Origin: Amycolatopsis sp. NBC_01488
GTDB lineage: Bacteria; Actinomycetota; Actinomycetes; Mycobacteriales; Pseudonocardiaceae
Reading direction: 5' to 3'
Assembly (NCBI RefSeq): GCF_036227105.1
Contig: NZ_CP109434.1
Coordinates: forward strand, 6,420,501-6,484,500
Length of the DNA stretch: 64,000 bases
The notes under the pieces were generated by a model that did no database searches, was not told where the DNA came from, and was given only the letters and a program-made list of their open reading frames with translations. The position numbers and the translations under genes were made by a program. Shown one piece after another: positions 49,386-58,230 of the stretch. Every line of letters starts with the position of its first letter. Position 1 is the stretch's first letter.

Positions 49386-50231
49386 ATGACCGCGCTCTTC
49401 CCGCTGAGTCCCGTCGACGTCGAGTCCCTGACCGGCCGGCTGTACGAGGACGGCATCATCGGCCTGCCCCAGGCGTTCCCGCGCGAGTGGGTGGCCCGCC
49501 TCGGCGAGGACATCGACGCGGCGTTCGCCGAGGCCCGAGCCCGGCCGGACGGCGCCGTCGGCCGCGGTCCGAACCGCTACTACGTCGAGATCCACCCGGA
49601 ACAGCTGCGCGGGTTCGCCGACCTGGCCGGGCACCCGTGGATCACCGCGGTCGCCGAAGCCGTGCTGGGGCCGGAGTACCGGATCGTCGAGGTCGGGTTC
49701 GACGTCCCGCTCGCCGGCGCGGTCGACCAGCCGTGGCACCGCGACTTCCCGATGCCCGAGGAGACGGCCCGCCACCGCAGGCTGAACTCACTCGCCGTCA
49801 ACGTGACCGCCGTCGACACCGAGCCGGACATGGGCCCGTTCGAGATCGCCCCCGGCACCCACTGGGACGACGGCAGCGCGTTCGACCACGGCATGTTCCC
49901 GCCGCGCTCGGCCTACCCGCGCTACCACTCGCTCGCGGTGCGCAAGTTCCCGCGGAGGGGCGACATCTCGATCCGCTCGGCGCTGACCGTGCACCGCGGC
50001 ACGGCGAACCAGTCGGCGAAGTCCCGGCCGGTGCTGGTGCTGGGCCTCGACGCGCCGGGCGCGGGCAACGACGAGCGGCACGACACCGCCGTGACGCACG
50101 GCTTCTGGGCGTCCCTGCCGGACTCGGTGCGCGCCCACCTGCACTGCCCGATCGTCGACACCCTGGAGCCGATCACCCAGAAGCACACCATCGAGGGGCT
50201 GGTGATGGGCGAGGAGGAACCCGGTTCCTGA
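49386..50231 (+). CDS. Phytanoyl-CoA dioxygenase (PhyH) family protein
   Basis: 281 residues from ATG 49386 with GGAGG 7 bp upstream. The iron-binding His and Asp are in WHRDFPMP and the distal His in TVHRGTANQSAKSRPV, followed by an arginine for 2-oxoglutarate. The protein is an Fe(II)/2-oxoglutarate hydroxylase of unknown substrate. Control by LacI is unusual for this family and suggests that its substrate is a sugar or glycoside derivative. Confidence 0.88.
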   Translation: MTALFPLSPVDVESLTGRLYEDGIIGLPQAFPREWVARLGEDIDAAFAEARARPDGAVGRGPNRYYVEIHPEQLRGFADLAGHPWITAVAEAVLGPEYRIVEVGFDVPLAGAVDQPWHRDFPMPEETARHRRLNSLAVNVTAVDTEPDMGPFEIAPGTHWDDGSAFDHGMFPPRSAYPRYHSLAVRKFPRRGDISIRSALTVHRGTANQSAKSRPVLVLGLDAPGAGNDERHDTAVTHGFWASLPDSVRAHLHCPIVDTLEPITQKHTIEGLVMGEEEPGS

Positions 50232-50272
50232 TCCGGAGGTTTGCCCGCCCGGCTCGGGGGCACCTCAGTGTC

Positions 50273-50413
50273 ATGGTTGAAGCAGGGATCACCGAGGTGT
50301 CGGGGCGGGCCGGGGTCGTCGCGGGGTTGCGCCGGGTACTGCTGGCGTTCGGCGTCGGAGGTGCGCTGGCGTGCCTCGCCTGGATGGCGTTGTGGCTGGC
50401 GATGCACCTGTAG
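50273..50413 (+). CDS. Small single-helix membrane protein, 46 aa
   Basis: ATG 50273 lies 42 bp after the dioxygenase. A polar head is followed by a membrane helix (VLLAFGVGGALACLAWMALWLAMHL). No ribosome site is clear. It could be a real small membrane protein or chance. Confidence 0.4.
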   Translation: MVEAGITEVSGRAGVVAGLRRVLLAFGVGGALACLAWMALWLAMHL

Positions 50414-50416
50414 CAG

Positions 50417-50809
50417 CTAGAACTCGTCCGAATCCGTCAGTTCGTGCTCGAGCGAGTCCGCCCGGGCGACGACCGCCTTGAGCGGACGCTCGAACTCGTG
50501 GCCGATGCTGAGGTCCTCCAGCGGCACGGTGTGCTTGAGCAGCGCGACCCCGTCGACCACCGCGGCACCGCCGACGGCCGACGTGCCGGCCAGCTCGAGC
50601 AGGCGGCGCAGGTCGAGCTTGTCGGCCCAGCCGACCGGTGAGGAGATCTCCACCCACGCGCCGCCGTGCAACTCCTCCACGTGGTGCACGGTCACCTGCT
50701 GCGTCCGGCCGTCGGGGCCCTGCAAGCGGAACCGGAGCCAGCCGTCGGTGTCCTCCAGGACCTCGAACCGCGTCCGGACAAAGTTGATCACATCGGTCCA
50801 GGTGGTCAC
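50417..50809 (-). CDS. Hypothetical soluble protein (YbjN-like)
   Basis: 130 residues from GTG 50809 (AGGCGGAG upstream); an ATG at 50851 would add 14 residues. The fold looks alpha/beta: TWTDVINFVRTRFEVLEDTDGWLRFRL, then strands QQVTVHHVE and WVEISSPVG, then helices, with an acidic tail. Type III chaperone-like/YbjN proteins look similar. Last gene of the leftward ligase run. Confidence 0.65.
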   Translation of the reverse strand: MTTWTDVINFVRTRFEVLEDTDGWLRFRLQGPDGRTQQVTVHHVEELHGGAWVEISSPVGWADKLDLRRLLELAGTSAVGGAAVVDGVALLKHTVPLEDLSIGHEFERPLKAVVARADSLEHELTDSDEF

Positions 50810-50852
50810 CCGCTCCGCCTCTCCCTCGGGCCTGTTGCGCGACCGCAGCATC

Positions 50853-52943
50853 TCAGATGATTCCGGCTTCGATCAGCTGGGGCCAGATTTCACTCTGGTC
50901 CGCGACGGTGACGCCGTGCTTCTCCGCCTTCGTCAGCTTCGCGGCGCCGACGTCGGCGCCGGTGATGAGCAGGTCCGTGCTCGCCGACACCGACGACGCG
51001 ATGGTGGCGCCGGCCTTCTCGCAGAGCCGCTGGAACGTCGGCCGGGGAACCTTTTCGCCCGAGCGCGGGTCGTTGATCGAGCCGGTGACCACGACGGTCT
51101 TGCCGGCCAGGGGAGCGCCGGCCGCGACGACCGGCGGCAGGTCTTCTTCACGCACGTCCAGCGAAACGCCACGTTCGCGAAGCCGCTCGAGTTCGGGTCG
51201 TAGCCGAGTGAGGTGCTCGATCAGTGACGCGGCGACCTTCGGCCCGATGTCCTCGACGGCGACGAGCCCGTCCACTCCGGCCTCGGCGACGTCCTCCAGG
51301 GACGCGAAACCCGCCCGGCACAGGCGGGCGGCCGTGCCTTCGGAGGCCATCGGGATGGCGAGCCCGATCAGCGCCCGCCGCAGCCCGACCGACCGGCTCC
51401 CGTCGATCGACTCGATCATCCGCGTGGCCGAGACCTCGCCGATCCGGTCGAACTCCAGCAGCCGTTCCTTGGTCAGCCGGTAGAAGTCGGAGGGGTGCTC
51501 GAGGTCGCCGGACTCGGCCAGCCGTTCGATCCAGACGCCGCCGATGGCGTCGATGTCCGCCGCGGCCCGCGACGCCCAGTGGATCAGCCGCCGCACGGTC
51601 TGGGCCGGGCAGGAGACGTTGGTGCAGAACAGCTCCCGGCTGTTGCCCTGCTCGGTCAGCGGCTGCCCGCACGACGGGCACGCGGAGGGCGGAACGATCT
51701 CCCGCTCCGCACCGGTGCGCTGGGACGCGTCGAGCACGCCGGCCACGAACGGGATGACGTCGCCGGCGCGGCGCACCAGGACGGTGTCGCCGATCTTGAT
51801 GCCGCGGGCCTTGATCACCTCCTGGTTGGCCAGCGTGGCGCGGGTGACGGTGGTGCCGCCGACGAAGACGGGTTCCAGCCAGGCGACCGGGGCGATCTTG
51901 CCGGTCTTGCCGACGTCCCAGACGACGTCGGCCAGGATGGTGGTCTTCTCCTCGGCGGCGAACTTGAAGGCGAGCGCCCCGCGCGGCGAGCTGGACCGCG
52001 TGCCGGCGGCGGCGTAGGCGTCCCGGTCGGCGAGCCGCAGGACGGCGCCGTCGAGGTCGTAGTCGAGGTCGTTGCGCTGCTGTTCGATCTCGCCGATGAC
52101 CTGTTGCGCGCTGCTCGCGTCCCCGCAGCGGCGCATGTCGGCGGCGGTGAAGCCGAGGGTCTGCAGCGCGCTGCCGAGGTCGGTCTCGGCGCTGTCGGGG
52201 TCGGTGTCGAGGTCGAAGGCGAAGAACCGCAGCCGCCGTTCGGCGACGGTGGCGGGGTCCTTGGCCCGCAACGTGCCGGCGGCCGCGTTGCGCGGGTTGA
52301 TCAGCGGCTTGTCCGGGTGCGCGACGTTGTAGGCGGCGAAGGTGGAGCGCAGCATCACCGCCTCGCCCCGGACCTCGACGCGGCCGGGGGCGGCCAGCCG
52401 GTCCGGGATCCCGTCGGTGAGCGCCCGGACCAGCGGGGTGACGTCGTCCCCGGTGGTCCCGTCGCCGCGGGTGACGGCTCTCTTCAGGCGCCCGTCTTCG
52501 TAGACGACGGCCAGCGAGAGGCCGTCCAGCTTGGGCATGACCACGACCGGCTGGCCCGGGAAGCGGTCGAAGAAGGCCTCGACCTGTTCGGGTTTGGTGG
52601 CTTTTTCCAGGGAGAGCATGGGCCGCGAGTGCCGGATCGGAGCGTGCAGGACCGCCGGCGCGCCGACCTGGTCGAGAGGGTTCGGATCCGGGGTCAGCTC
52701 CGGGTTCGCGTCGACGAGCTGCCGCAGCTCGTCCTCGATCGCGTCGTACTCCGCGTCCGCCACCACCGGCGAACCCCGGTAGTAGGCGTCGCGGAGGACC
52801 ATGATGCGGTCGGCCAGTTCCGGTATGCGCTCCCGTGCTTCCACGGGGAAGAACTTACCGGGCGGGTCCGACAGTTCCGGTGTCTGCGGGGCACGTCGGG
52901 CATTCCGCGAGGTGCGGCCGCGGGCGGGGTTCCGCGTGTTCAC
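50853..52943 (-). CDS. NAD-dependent DNA ligase (LigA-like, probably accessory)
   Basis: 696 residues from GTG 52943, which overlaps the previous stop (GTGA). Ia domain YYRGSPVVADAEYD; nucleotidyl site VVMPKLDGLSLAV (Lys adenylated) and TRGDGTTGDDVT; SPRGALAFKF; zinc finger CPSCGQPL...CTNVSCPA; HhH and a C-terminal BRCT (KTVVVTGSI). All catalytic parts are present, but a basic 33-residue N-terminal extension and the operon with a sialidase are unlike the housekeeping gene context. Probably a second ligase; the housekeeping copy lies elsewhere. Confidence 0.87.
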   Translation of the reverse strand: MNTRNPARGRTSRNARRAPQTPELSDPPGKFFPVEARERIPELADRIMVLRDAYYRGSPVVADAEYDAIEDELRQLVDANPELTPDPNPLDQVGAPAVLHAPIRHSRPMLSLEKATKPEQVEAFFDRFPGQPVVVMPKLDGLSLAVVYEDGRLKRAVTRGDGTTGDDVTPLVRALTDGIPDRLAAPGRVEVRGEAVMLRSTFAAYNVAHPDKPLINPRNAAAGTLRAKDPATVAERRLRFFAFDLDTDPDSAETDLGSALQTLGFTAADMRRCGDASSAQQVIGEIEQQRNDLDYDLDGAVLRLADRDAYAAAGTRSSSPRGALAFKFAAEEKTTILADVVWDVGKTGKIAPVAWLEPVFVGGTTVTRATLANQEVIKARGIKIGDTVLVRRAGDVIPFVAGVLDASQRTGAEREIVPPSACPSCGQPLTEQGNSRELFCTNVSCPAQTVRRLIHWASRAAADIDAIGGVWIERLAESGDLEHPSDFYRLTKERLLEFDRIGEVSATRMIESIDGSRSVGLRRALIGLAIPMASEGTAARLCRAGFASLEDVAEAGVDGLVAVEDIGPKVAASLIEHLTRLRPELERLRERGVSLDVREEDLPPVVAAGAPLAGKTVVVTGSINDPRSGEKVPRPTFQRLCEKAGATIASSVSASTDLLITGADVGAAKLTKAEKHGVTVADQSEIWPQLIEAGII

Positions 52944-53833
52944 CCGTCCGGGAACCGCGCGCCGACCTCCTCGACCTCCGGCAATCCCACCAGCTCCGCG
53001 AAATCCCTCAACCCCGGCAGCTCGCGAACCGCCTCGGCCGGCGTCCCGTCGCGCGCGATCCGGCCCAGCACCTTCCGCATCGCCTCGGTCGCCGCGAGCA
53101 GTGTCGAGATCGGACAGATCACCAGCCGGAACCCGAGCTCGCGCAGGCGGTCCCGGCCGAGCGGCGGGGTCTTGCCGCCCTCGGCCCAGTTGAACAGCAA
53201 CGGCACGTCGGCGAACGTCGAGGCCACTCGTTCGATCTCGGCTTCGGACTGCAGGGCCTCCACGAACAGCAGGTCCGCCCCGGCGTCGCGGTAGCGGCGG
53301 GCACGGTCGATCGCCGCGTCGAGACCCTCCACCGCCCGGGCGTCCGTGCGGGCGATCAGCAGGAAGTCGGGGTCGCTCCGGGCGGCCACCGCGGCGCGGA
53401 GCCGGTCGGCCATCGTCGCGGCCGGGACGACGCGCTTGCCTTCGAGGTGGCCGCAGCGCTTCGGGGCCACCTGGTCCTCCAGGTGGATCGCCGCGACGCC
53501 GGCCGCCTCGTACTCGCGGACCGTGCGGATCACGTTCAGCGCGTTGCCGTAGCCGGTGTCCGCGTCGGCGATCACCGGGACCTCCACCACCGAGCGGATG
53601 CGGGCCGCCGCCTGGACCATCTCGGTCATCGTCAGGAGGCCGACGTCCGGGCGGCCGAGCAGCGCCGCCGTCGTGCCGAAGCCCGTCATGTAGACCGCCG
53701 GGAAGCCGGCCGCTTCGACCAGGCGGGCGCTCAACGCGTCGTACGCGCCCGGCGCGACCACGAGGTCGTCGCCGGCCAGCAGCACGCGCAACCGCGCCGG
53801 TCCCGGGACCCGCGGACCCAGCAGGTCGGCCAC
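52940..53833 (-). CDS. Isocitrate lyase / PEP mutase family protein
   Basis: 297 residues from GTG 53833 with GAGGAGG upstream. Active-site motifs: YMTGFGTTA, IADADTGYGNALN (metal-binding Asp), HLEDQVAPKRCGHLEG with the catalytic KRCGH (like KKCGH of methylisocitrate lyase) and LIARTDARA. This group cleaves C-C bonds of 2-methylisocitrate, oxaloacetate or carboxyphosphonoenolpyruvate. The start is 5 bp past the sialidase stop and its own stop overlaps the ligase start. Confidence 0.9.
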   Translation of the reverse strand: MADLLGPRVPGPARLRVLLAGDDLVVAPGAYDALSARLVEAAGFPAVYMTGFGTTAALLGRPDVGLLTMTEMVQAAARIRSVVEVPVIADADTGYGNALNVIRTVREYEAAGVAAIHLEDQVAPKRCGHLEGKRVVPAATMADRLRAAVAARSDPDFLLIARTDARAVEGLDAAIDRARRYRDAGADLLFVEALQSEAEIERVASTFADVPLLFNWAEGGKTPPLGRDRLRELGFRLVICPISTLLAATEAMRKVLGRIARDGTPAEAVRELPGLRDFAELVGLPEVEEVGARFPDG

Positions 53834-53838
53834 GGCGA

Positions 53839-55044
53839 TCACCTCCTCGCGGGGGCGTTCCCGAGCTGTCCCGGCGCCAAACCCACCCGCTGGAACACGA
53901 TCTTCTCGTACGGACCGGCCGTGCCCGTCTCGTACAGGATCCCGGCCGTCGCCGGGTCGGCCTGCACCAGGTCGGAGTAGGCCGCCGGCCCGCTCGTCAG
54001 CGTGGGTCCCGCGCGCCACGTGCGCCCGCGGTCGCCGCTCAGCCGCAGCTGCATCACCGCGCGCGTGGCCGGGTCGGCCGGCCCCGAGTACAGCAGCAGC
54101 CACGGCACCGTCGTCTGCAGCACGCTGCCCTCGACCTTCGTCCCGGACAGCGACGGCTGCACCTGGTACGGCCGGACCAGCGTCTGCCCGCCGTCCACGC
54201 TGTAGCCGTCGACGCGGTGCCCGGCGGCCGAGCCCTGGTTGCGGCTGGAGAAGTAGAGGGTGCCGTCGGGCAGCTCGGTCGCCGACGTCTCGTTCGCGGC
54301 GACGACGCCGTCGGTGCGGTCGTCGGTGAAGCCGATGTGCCAGGTGCGGCCGTCGTCGTCGCTGTAGAGATCGTGGCCGCCGTAGTACTTCGGTTCGGTG
54401 CCGACGTCGGGTGAGCCGGCCGGCGGGGAGCTGGAGTGGTTGGCGGGCACCACGATCCGGCCTGCGTGCGGGCCGTGCCGCAGCAGCGTCGCGTGCCCGG
54501 GACCGGTGGCGTACCACCGCCAGTCCGGCCGCTTCGCGTCGGCGGTGATGTCGCGCGCGGGAGACCAGGTGCGGCCGTTGTCGCGGCTGCGCAGCACGAA
54601 GACGCGCCGGGTGTCCTGATCGGCGGCCTGCCCGGACATGATCTGCTTCTCCGAGACGAGTCCGTTGTGGACGGTCAGCAGCACGAGCTCGCCGTCGCGC
54701 GCGAGCACCGGCGTCGGGTTGCCGGCGGTGGCGTCGCCGTTGCTGTCGACCACGGACAACGGGCCCCAGGTGCAGCCGCCGTCGCGCGAGGTGCGGGACA
54801 CCGTCCGGATGGCCCCGGAGTCCCCGGCCGAGTCGCGCCGTCCCTCGGCGAACGCGACGAGCGCGCCGTTCGCGGCCCGGACCACCGCGGGGATGCGGAA
54901 GGTGTCGTAGCCCTCGGTGCCGGAGGTGAAGGGCACGGACGACCCGCACCCGTGCACCGGGCCGGCCGTGGCCGCCGGGGCCGCCGGCAGTCCCAAAGCG
55001 GTCGCTGCCAGGAGAATCGTGCTGAACCTGCGAATCGGGGACAC
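53839..55044 (-). CDS. Secreted sialidase (exo-alpha-sialidase family)
   Basis: 401 residues from GTG 55044, preferred over the ATG at 55074 because GAGGAGG lies 7 bp upstream and a signal peptide follows at once (SPIRRFSTILLAATALGLPAA). The six-bladed propeller shows FRIPAVV (Arg of the triad), several Asp boxes (SRDGGCTWG, SRDNGRTWS, SDDDGRTWH, SGDRGRTWR) and a late YSDL. It should release sialic acid outside the cell. The neighbouring PEP-mutase-family lyase has no known role with it. Confidence 0.88.
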   Translation of the reverse strand: MSPIRRFSTILLAATALGLPAAPAATAGPVHGCGSSVPFTSGTEGYDTFRIPAVVRAANGALVAFAEGRRDSAGDSGAIRTVSRTSRDGGCTWGPLSVVDSNGDATAGNPTPVLARDGELVLLTVHNGLVSEKQIMSGQAADQDTRRVFVLRSRDNGRTWSPARDITADAKRPDWRWYATGPGHATLLRHGPHAGRIVVPANHSSSPPAGSPDVGTEPKYYGGHDLYSDDDGRTWHIGFTDDRTDGVVAANETSATELPDGTLYFSSRNQGSAAGHRVDGYSVDGGQTLVRPYQVQPSLSGTKVEGSVLQTTVPWLLLYSGPADPATRAVMQLRLSGDRGRTWRAGPTLTSGPAAYSDLVQADPATAGILYETGTAGPYEKIVFQRVGLAPGQLGNAPARR

Positions 55045-55074
55045 CGGTTCGACCTCCTCGTCGAGGTAGGACAT

Positions 55075-55098
55075 GGGATGTCTGACGTCCTATGTCCC
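55075..55098. promoter_or_regulatory. Imperfect palindrome upstream of the sialidase
   Basis: GGGATGTCTGAC and GTCCTATGTCCC are imperfect inverted halves centred on GACGTC, with ATGTC repeated directly. It sits 30 bp upstream of the GTG start, where a repressor operator or ECF promoter would be. Confidence 0.35.
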
Positions 55099-55178
55099 GA
55101 CAACCTAAGGAGGCAAGCGGCGTCCGTCAAGGAGAACGCTGGGTCACCGGCCGGGCACAGAACCCAGGCGCCGGTCGA

Positions 55179-55634
55179 TCAGCGACCGCGGGTCCGATTG
55201 GCCGCACACGGCCCGAAGTACCGGCACTCCACCAGCGCGCGGACGTCGTGGGCCCGCGCCCGCGGCTCCAGCTCGTCCAGCACCGCCGTCAGCGTGCCGA
55301 GGTCGACCCGGCCGTCCCCGGTGAGCGGGAACTGGCGTTCGGCGGTGTCGTGCTCCGCGCACCCGCTGCCGCGCAGGTTGCCCGCCGGGACGACCGCGAA
55401 CACCACCTCGCCCTCGTCGCCGAAGGTGAAGTAGCACTGCAGGACGACCGGGGCCGTGTCGCCGACCGGGTTCGTCCGCTCGCCGCCGAAGCTGGCCGGG
55501 TACGACCAGCCCGCCGTGCAGTCGTCGAGGAACTTGACGTCCGCCGGGCCGGTGTCGCCGTCGAGCCGCCAGCCGCGGCTCAGCACGTGGTCGTGCACCT
55601 CCAACTGGCGGGCGATGAGCTGCGGCGCGGTCAT
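55179..55634 (-). CDS. Hypothetical protein, 151 aa
   Basis: From ATG 55634. Cys-containing and strand-rich: PADVKFLDDCTAGWSYPASFGGE, then VVLQCYFTFGDEGEVVFAVVPAGNLRG and LVECRYFGPC at the end. No signal peptide. Actinomycete-specific looking; I do not recognise the family. Divergent from the methyltransferase gene. Confidence 0.6.
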   Translation of the reverse strand: MTAPQLIARQLEVHDHVLSRGWRLDGDTGPADVKFLDDCTAGWSYPASFGGERTNPVGDTAPVVLQCYFTFGDEGEVVFAVVPAGNLRGSGCAEHDTAERQFPLTGDGRVDLGTLTAVLDELEPRARAHDVRALVECRYFGPCAANRTRGR

Positions 55635-55724
55635 GCTCCCAGTGTGGCCCAGCCCGTCCGCCACGATCGGGTGACCTACCGAAGGGGGTGGCCCGCGGAC
55701 GCGAAGCCTGATAAGCCTCTGCGC

Positions 55725-56513
55725 GTGACGATGGACCTGCACAGCATCAACCCGTGGGAAGTGTCCTTTCTCCGCGAAGAGGTCGGCGGGTACTTCGCCC
55801 ACGGCGTCGAGCTCGCGCCCGGCGCGACCGTGCTCGACGTCGGCGCGAACGTCGGCGTCTTTTCGGCGGCGGTGTACGAACGGCTCGGCGGCGACGTGCG
55901 GATCTACGCGTTCGAGCCGTTGCCGCCGCTCTACGAGAAGCTGGACCGCAACGGCCGGGACTTCTTCGCGGGCCGCCTGAAAGCGCTGCCCTTCGGGCTC
56001 GCGGCCGGCGAGGACGAGCTCGACTTCAGCTACTTCCCGGGCGCGACGATCTTCTCGTCGTCGTGGCGGGACGAGGGCAACGTCGAGGCCGAGCGGCGGC
56101 GGGTCACCGCCAGCATCGTCGAGATGATCCGCCAGGGTGGGCTCGGTCCGGCGGCGCGCCGCGTGCCGGCGCCCGTCCTGCGTGGCCTCGTCGGCCGCAA
56201 GCTGCGGGTGCTGCGGCAGCTCGAGACGCACCGCGTCCGCGTGCGGCCGCTGTCCCCGGTGCTCGACGAGGAGGGGATCGACCGCGTCGACCTGCTCAAG
56301 GTCGACGTCGAAGGTGCGGAGCTCGAGGTGCTCCGGGGGATCGAAGACCGGCACTGGCCGCTGGTCCGGCAGGCCGTCGTCGAGGTCGAGCGGTGGACGG
56401 AGAACCGCGACCGCGTCCGCGAAGTCTTCGCCACGCGCGGGTTCACGGTCGAGGCGGTGCAGGACCCGGTCCAGCGGGCGGCCGACATCGGGATGGTTTT
56501 CGCGCTGCGGTGA
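55725..56513 (+). CDS. FkbM family methyltransferase
   Basis: 262 residues from GTG 55725; ATG 55731 two codons later is equally possible, and a TGATAA-type -10 upstream allows a near-leaderless message. SAM site VLDVGANVGVFSAAVY, the second motif YAFEPLPPLYEKL and LLKVDVEGAELEVLRG are the FkbM signature. O-methylation of a sugar, glycolipid or natural product is the usual role. No biosynthetic cluster adjoins it. Confidence 0.88.
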   Translation: MTMDLHSINPWEVSFLREEVGGYFAHGVELAPGATVLDVGANVGVFSAAVYERLGGDVRIYAFEPLPPLYEKLDRNGRDFFAGRLKALPFGLAAGEDELDFSYFPGATIFSSSWRDEGNVEAERRRVTASIVEMIRQGGLGPAARRVPAPVLRGLVGRKLRVLRQLETHRVRVRPLSPVLDEEGIDRVDLLKVDVEGAELEVLRGIEDRHWPLVRQAVVEVERWTENRDRVREVFATRGFTVEAVQDPVQRAADIGMVFALR

Positions 56514-56529
56514 CGCCGGGACCCGGATG

Positions 56530-56544
56530 CCTTGCCGGGCAAGG
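56530..56544. terminator. Short terminator hairpin
   Basis: CCTTGC-CGG-GCAAGG between the stops of the convergent methyltransferase and FAD oxidoreductase. Six base pairs only, so moderate strength. Confidence 0.4.
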
Positions 56545-56553
56545 GGTTCCGCC

Positions 56554-57699
56554 TCACGCGTCGACCAGGTGGTCCCGCAGCAGTTCCCGACGCCGGCGGT
56601 CCTTGGCCCACCACCTGCGGGCGCCGGGCTTGCGGGCCTCGTACGCCAGCTGCTTGACGGTGCCGCGGCAGATCAGCTCCTTGACCTTCGCTCCGAGGCG
56701 GCCGCCCAGGTGGAGCCGGATCGCCGTGTCGTCGCGGCGGGAGAACTGGAAGATCCCGGTGCGGCGCCCGAGGCTCAGGCACAGGCCGGCGAACCCGACG
56801 TCCGCCGCGGCCGGCCGGTTCCCCGCGAGCCGGCTGAGCACCGTCTCGGCCGCCTGCGGGCCCAGCTGGACCGCCGACTGGCAGCCCATCCGGTACGGCA
56901 GGTCCGACGGCGCCGCCGCGTCGCCGGCCGCGACGATCCGGTCGTCGTCCACGCTCGTGAGCGTCTCGTCCGTGCGCAGGCGGCCCAGGGCGTCGGTGCT
57001 CAACCCGCTGCGCGCGGCCAGGTCCGGCACGCCGAACCCGGCGGTCCAGACGGTGAGCGCGCTCGGCAGCTCGCGGCCGTCGGCGAGCCGCACGGCATCG
57101 CGGGTCACCTCGGCCACCACCGCGTCGGCGAGCACGGTCACGCCCAGCTTCGCCAGCCGCCCGGCCACCGCGCGCCGGCCACGGGGGTGCAGGGACGGCC
57201 CGAGCTCGCCGCCGCAGGCCAGCGTCACCACGTGGCCCGCTTCCGCGAGCTCGGCCGCGGTCTCGATCCCGGCCGGCCCGCCGCCGACCACGGTCACCGT
57301 GGACGCCGTTCCGGCGACCGCTCGCAGTCGCCGAGCCTCCTCGAAAGTCGTGACGGGGTAAGCGAAATCGGGTGCCTGCGCGCCGGCGCTGCCGACCGCG
57401 TAGATCAGATAGCCGTAGCCGAGCTTGCCGCCGTCCGCCAGCGTCACGGTGCGCGCGGCCGCGTCGATCCGGGTCACGCTGTCCACGACCAGCCGGACGT
57501 GCGCGGCCAGGACGTCGCGGTAGGCCACGACCGCGTCGCCGGAGCCGCCGGCCAGCTGGTGCAGCCGGATCCGTTCGACGAAGTGCGGGCGCGGGTTGAC
57601 CAGGGTGACGGTGACGTCTTCGCGCCGGGTGAGGCGGTTGGCGGCCATGACGCCGGCGTAACCGCCGCCGATCACGACGACCTCGGTGGGCTCGCTCAT
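56554..57699 (-). CDS. FAD-dependent NAD(P)H oxidoreductase (NDH-2-like)
   Basis: 381 residues, with AAGGAGA before the ATG at 57699. FAD loop VVIGGGYAGVMAANRL, NAD loop VTVVGGGPAGIETAAEL, and the C-terminal FAD motif RIVAAGDAAAPS. The layout is that of type II NADH dehydrogenases and nitrite/ferredoxin reductases. C-terminal helical segment is basic (KDRRRRELLRD), as in membrane-associated NDH-2. Electron acceptor unknown. Confidence 0.87.
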   Translation of the reverse strand: MSEPTEVVVIGGGYAGVMAANRLTRREDVTVTLVNPRPHFVERIRLHQLAGGSGDAVVAYRDVLAAHVRLVVDSVTRIDAAARTVTLADGGKLGYGYLIYAVGSAGAQAPDFAYPVTTFEEARRLRAVAGTASTVTVVGGGPAGIETAAELAEAGHVVTLACGGELGPSLHPRGRRAVAGRLAKLGVTVLADAVVAEVTRDAVRLADGRELPSALTVWTAGFGVPDLAARSGLSTDALGRLRTDETLTSVDDDRIVAAGDAAAPSDLPYRMGCQSAVQLGPQAAETVLSRLAGNRPAAADVGFAGLCLSLGRRTGIFQFSRRDDTAIRLHLGGRLGAKVKELICRGTVKQLAYEARKPGARRWWAKDRRRRELLRDHLVDA

Positions 57700-57771
57700 G
57701 GTGTCTCCTTCTGTGCCGGGTTCGGCATGGAGACACCGCTTTCGAGCGTGGTGTGACAGGTGTGGGCCAGC

Positions 57772-58011
57772 TCACGCGCCGGTGGCGGACTTCGTCCACT
57801 GCAGCGCCGCGTGCCAGGCCGCGATCAGCGCTTCGTCGTCGGCGTAGCTGGGGCACGTCCCGATCGGGATCCACGCGTGCTCGACGGGGTCGCCGTCCTC
57901 GACGCGCAGGACGCTCACCCCGGCGTACTCGACGACTTCCCGGCCGTGCCCGGCGGGGATCGAGACCGCACGGGTCCCCAGCCGCAGCCGCACCTGTCGT
58001 TCGCCCGTCAT
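57772..58011 (-). CDS. Hypothetical protein, 79 aa
   Basis: ATG 58011. Compact strand-rich product (RLRLGTRAVSIPAGHGREVVEY, then WIPIGTCPSYADDEALIAAWHAAL). No signal peptide. It lies 72 bp upstream of the FAD oxidoreductase gene on the same strand and could be co-transcribed. No family recognised. Confidence 0.5.
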   Translation of the reverse strand: MTGERQVRLRLGTRAVSIPAGHGREVVEYAGVSVLRVEDGDPVEHAWIPIGTCPSYADDEALIAAWHAALQWTKSATGA

Positions 58012-58230
58012 CGACCCCGCTCTCCCCGTGATGCTCGACGGTGGTGTCGCGCACCGGCCGTGATCTGTAACAGCCCGGCGGCCCCGGCTGCGGTGAGCGG
58101 CAGGTATGGCCCGGTCAATGGCACGCGGGTGCCGAGCGGGTGCGTCCGTTCGTGCTAATCCACGTGTGAAGGGACCCCCGGCCGGTCATCCGGGGTGCGG
58201 GAAGACCTTTCCGGGGGAGGTGCCGAAGAC

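Noticed and set aside
52844..52943. Alternative ligase start at GTG 52844
   Set aside because: It would give a more typical N-terminus, but GTG 52943 overlaps the preceding stop by 4 bp like its neighbours, so the longer form was kept.
58174..58196. CCCCGG/CCGGGG pair upstream of the HATPase gene as an operator
   Set aside because: Too short and GC-only; expected by chance in this composition.
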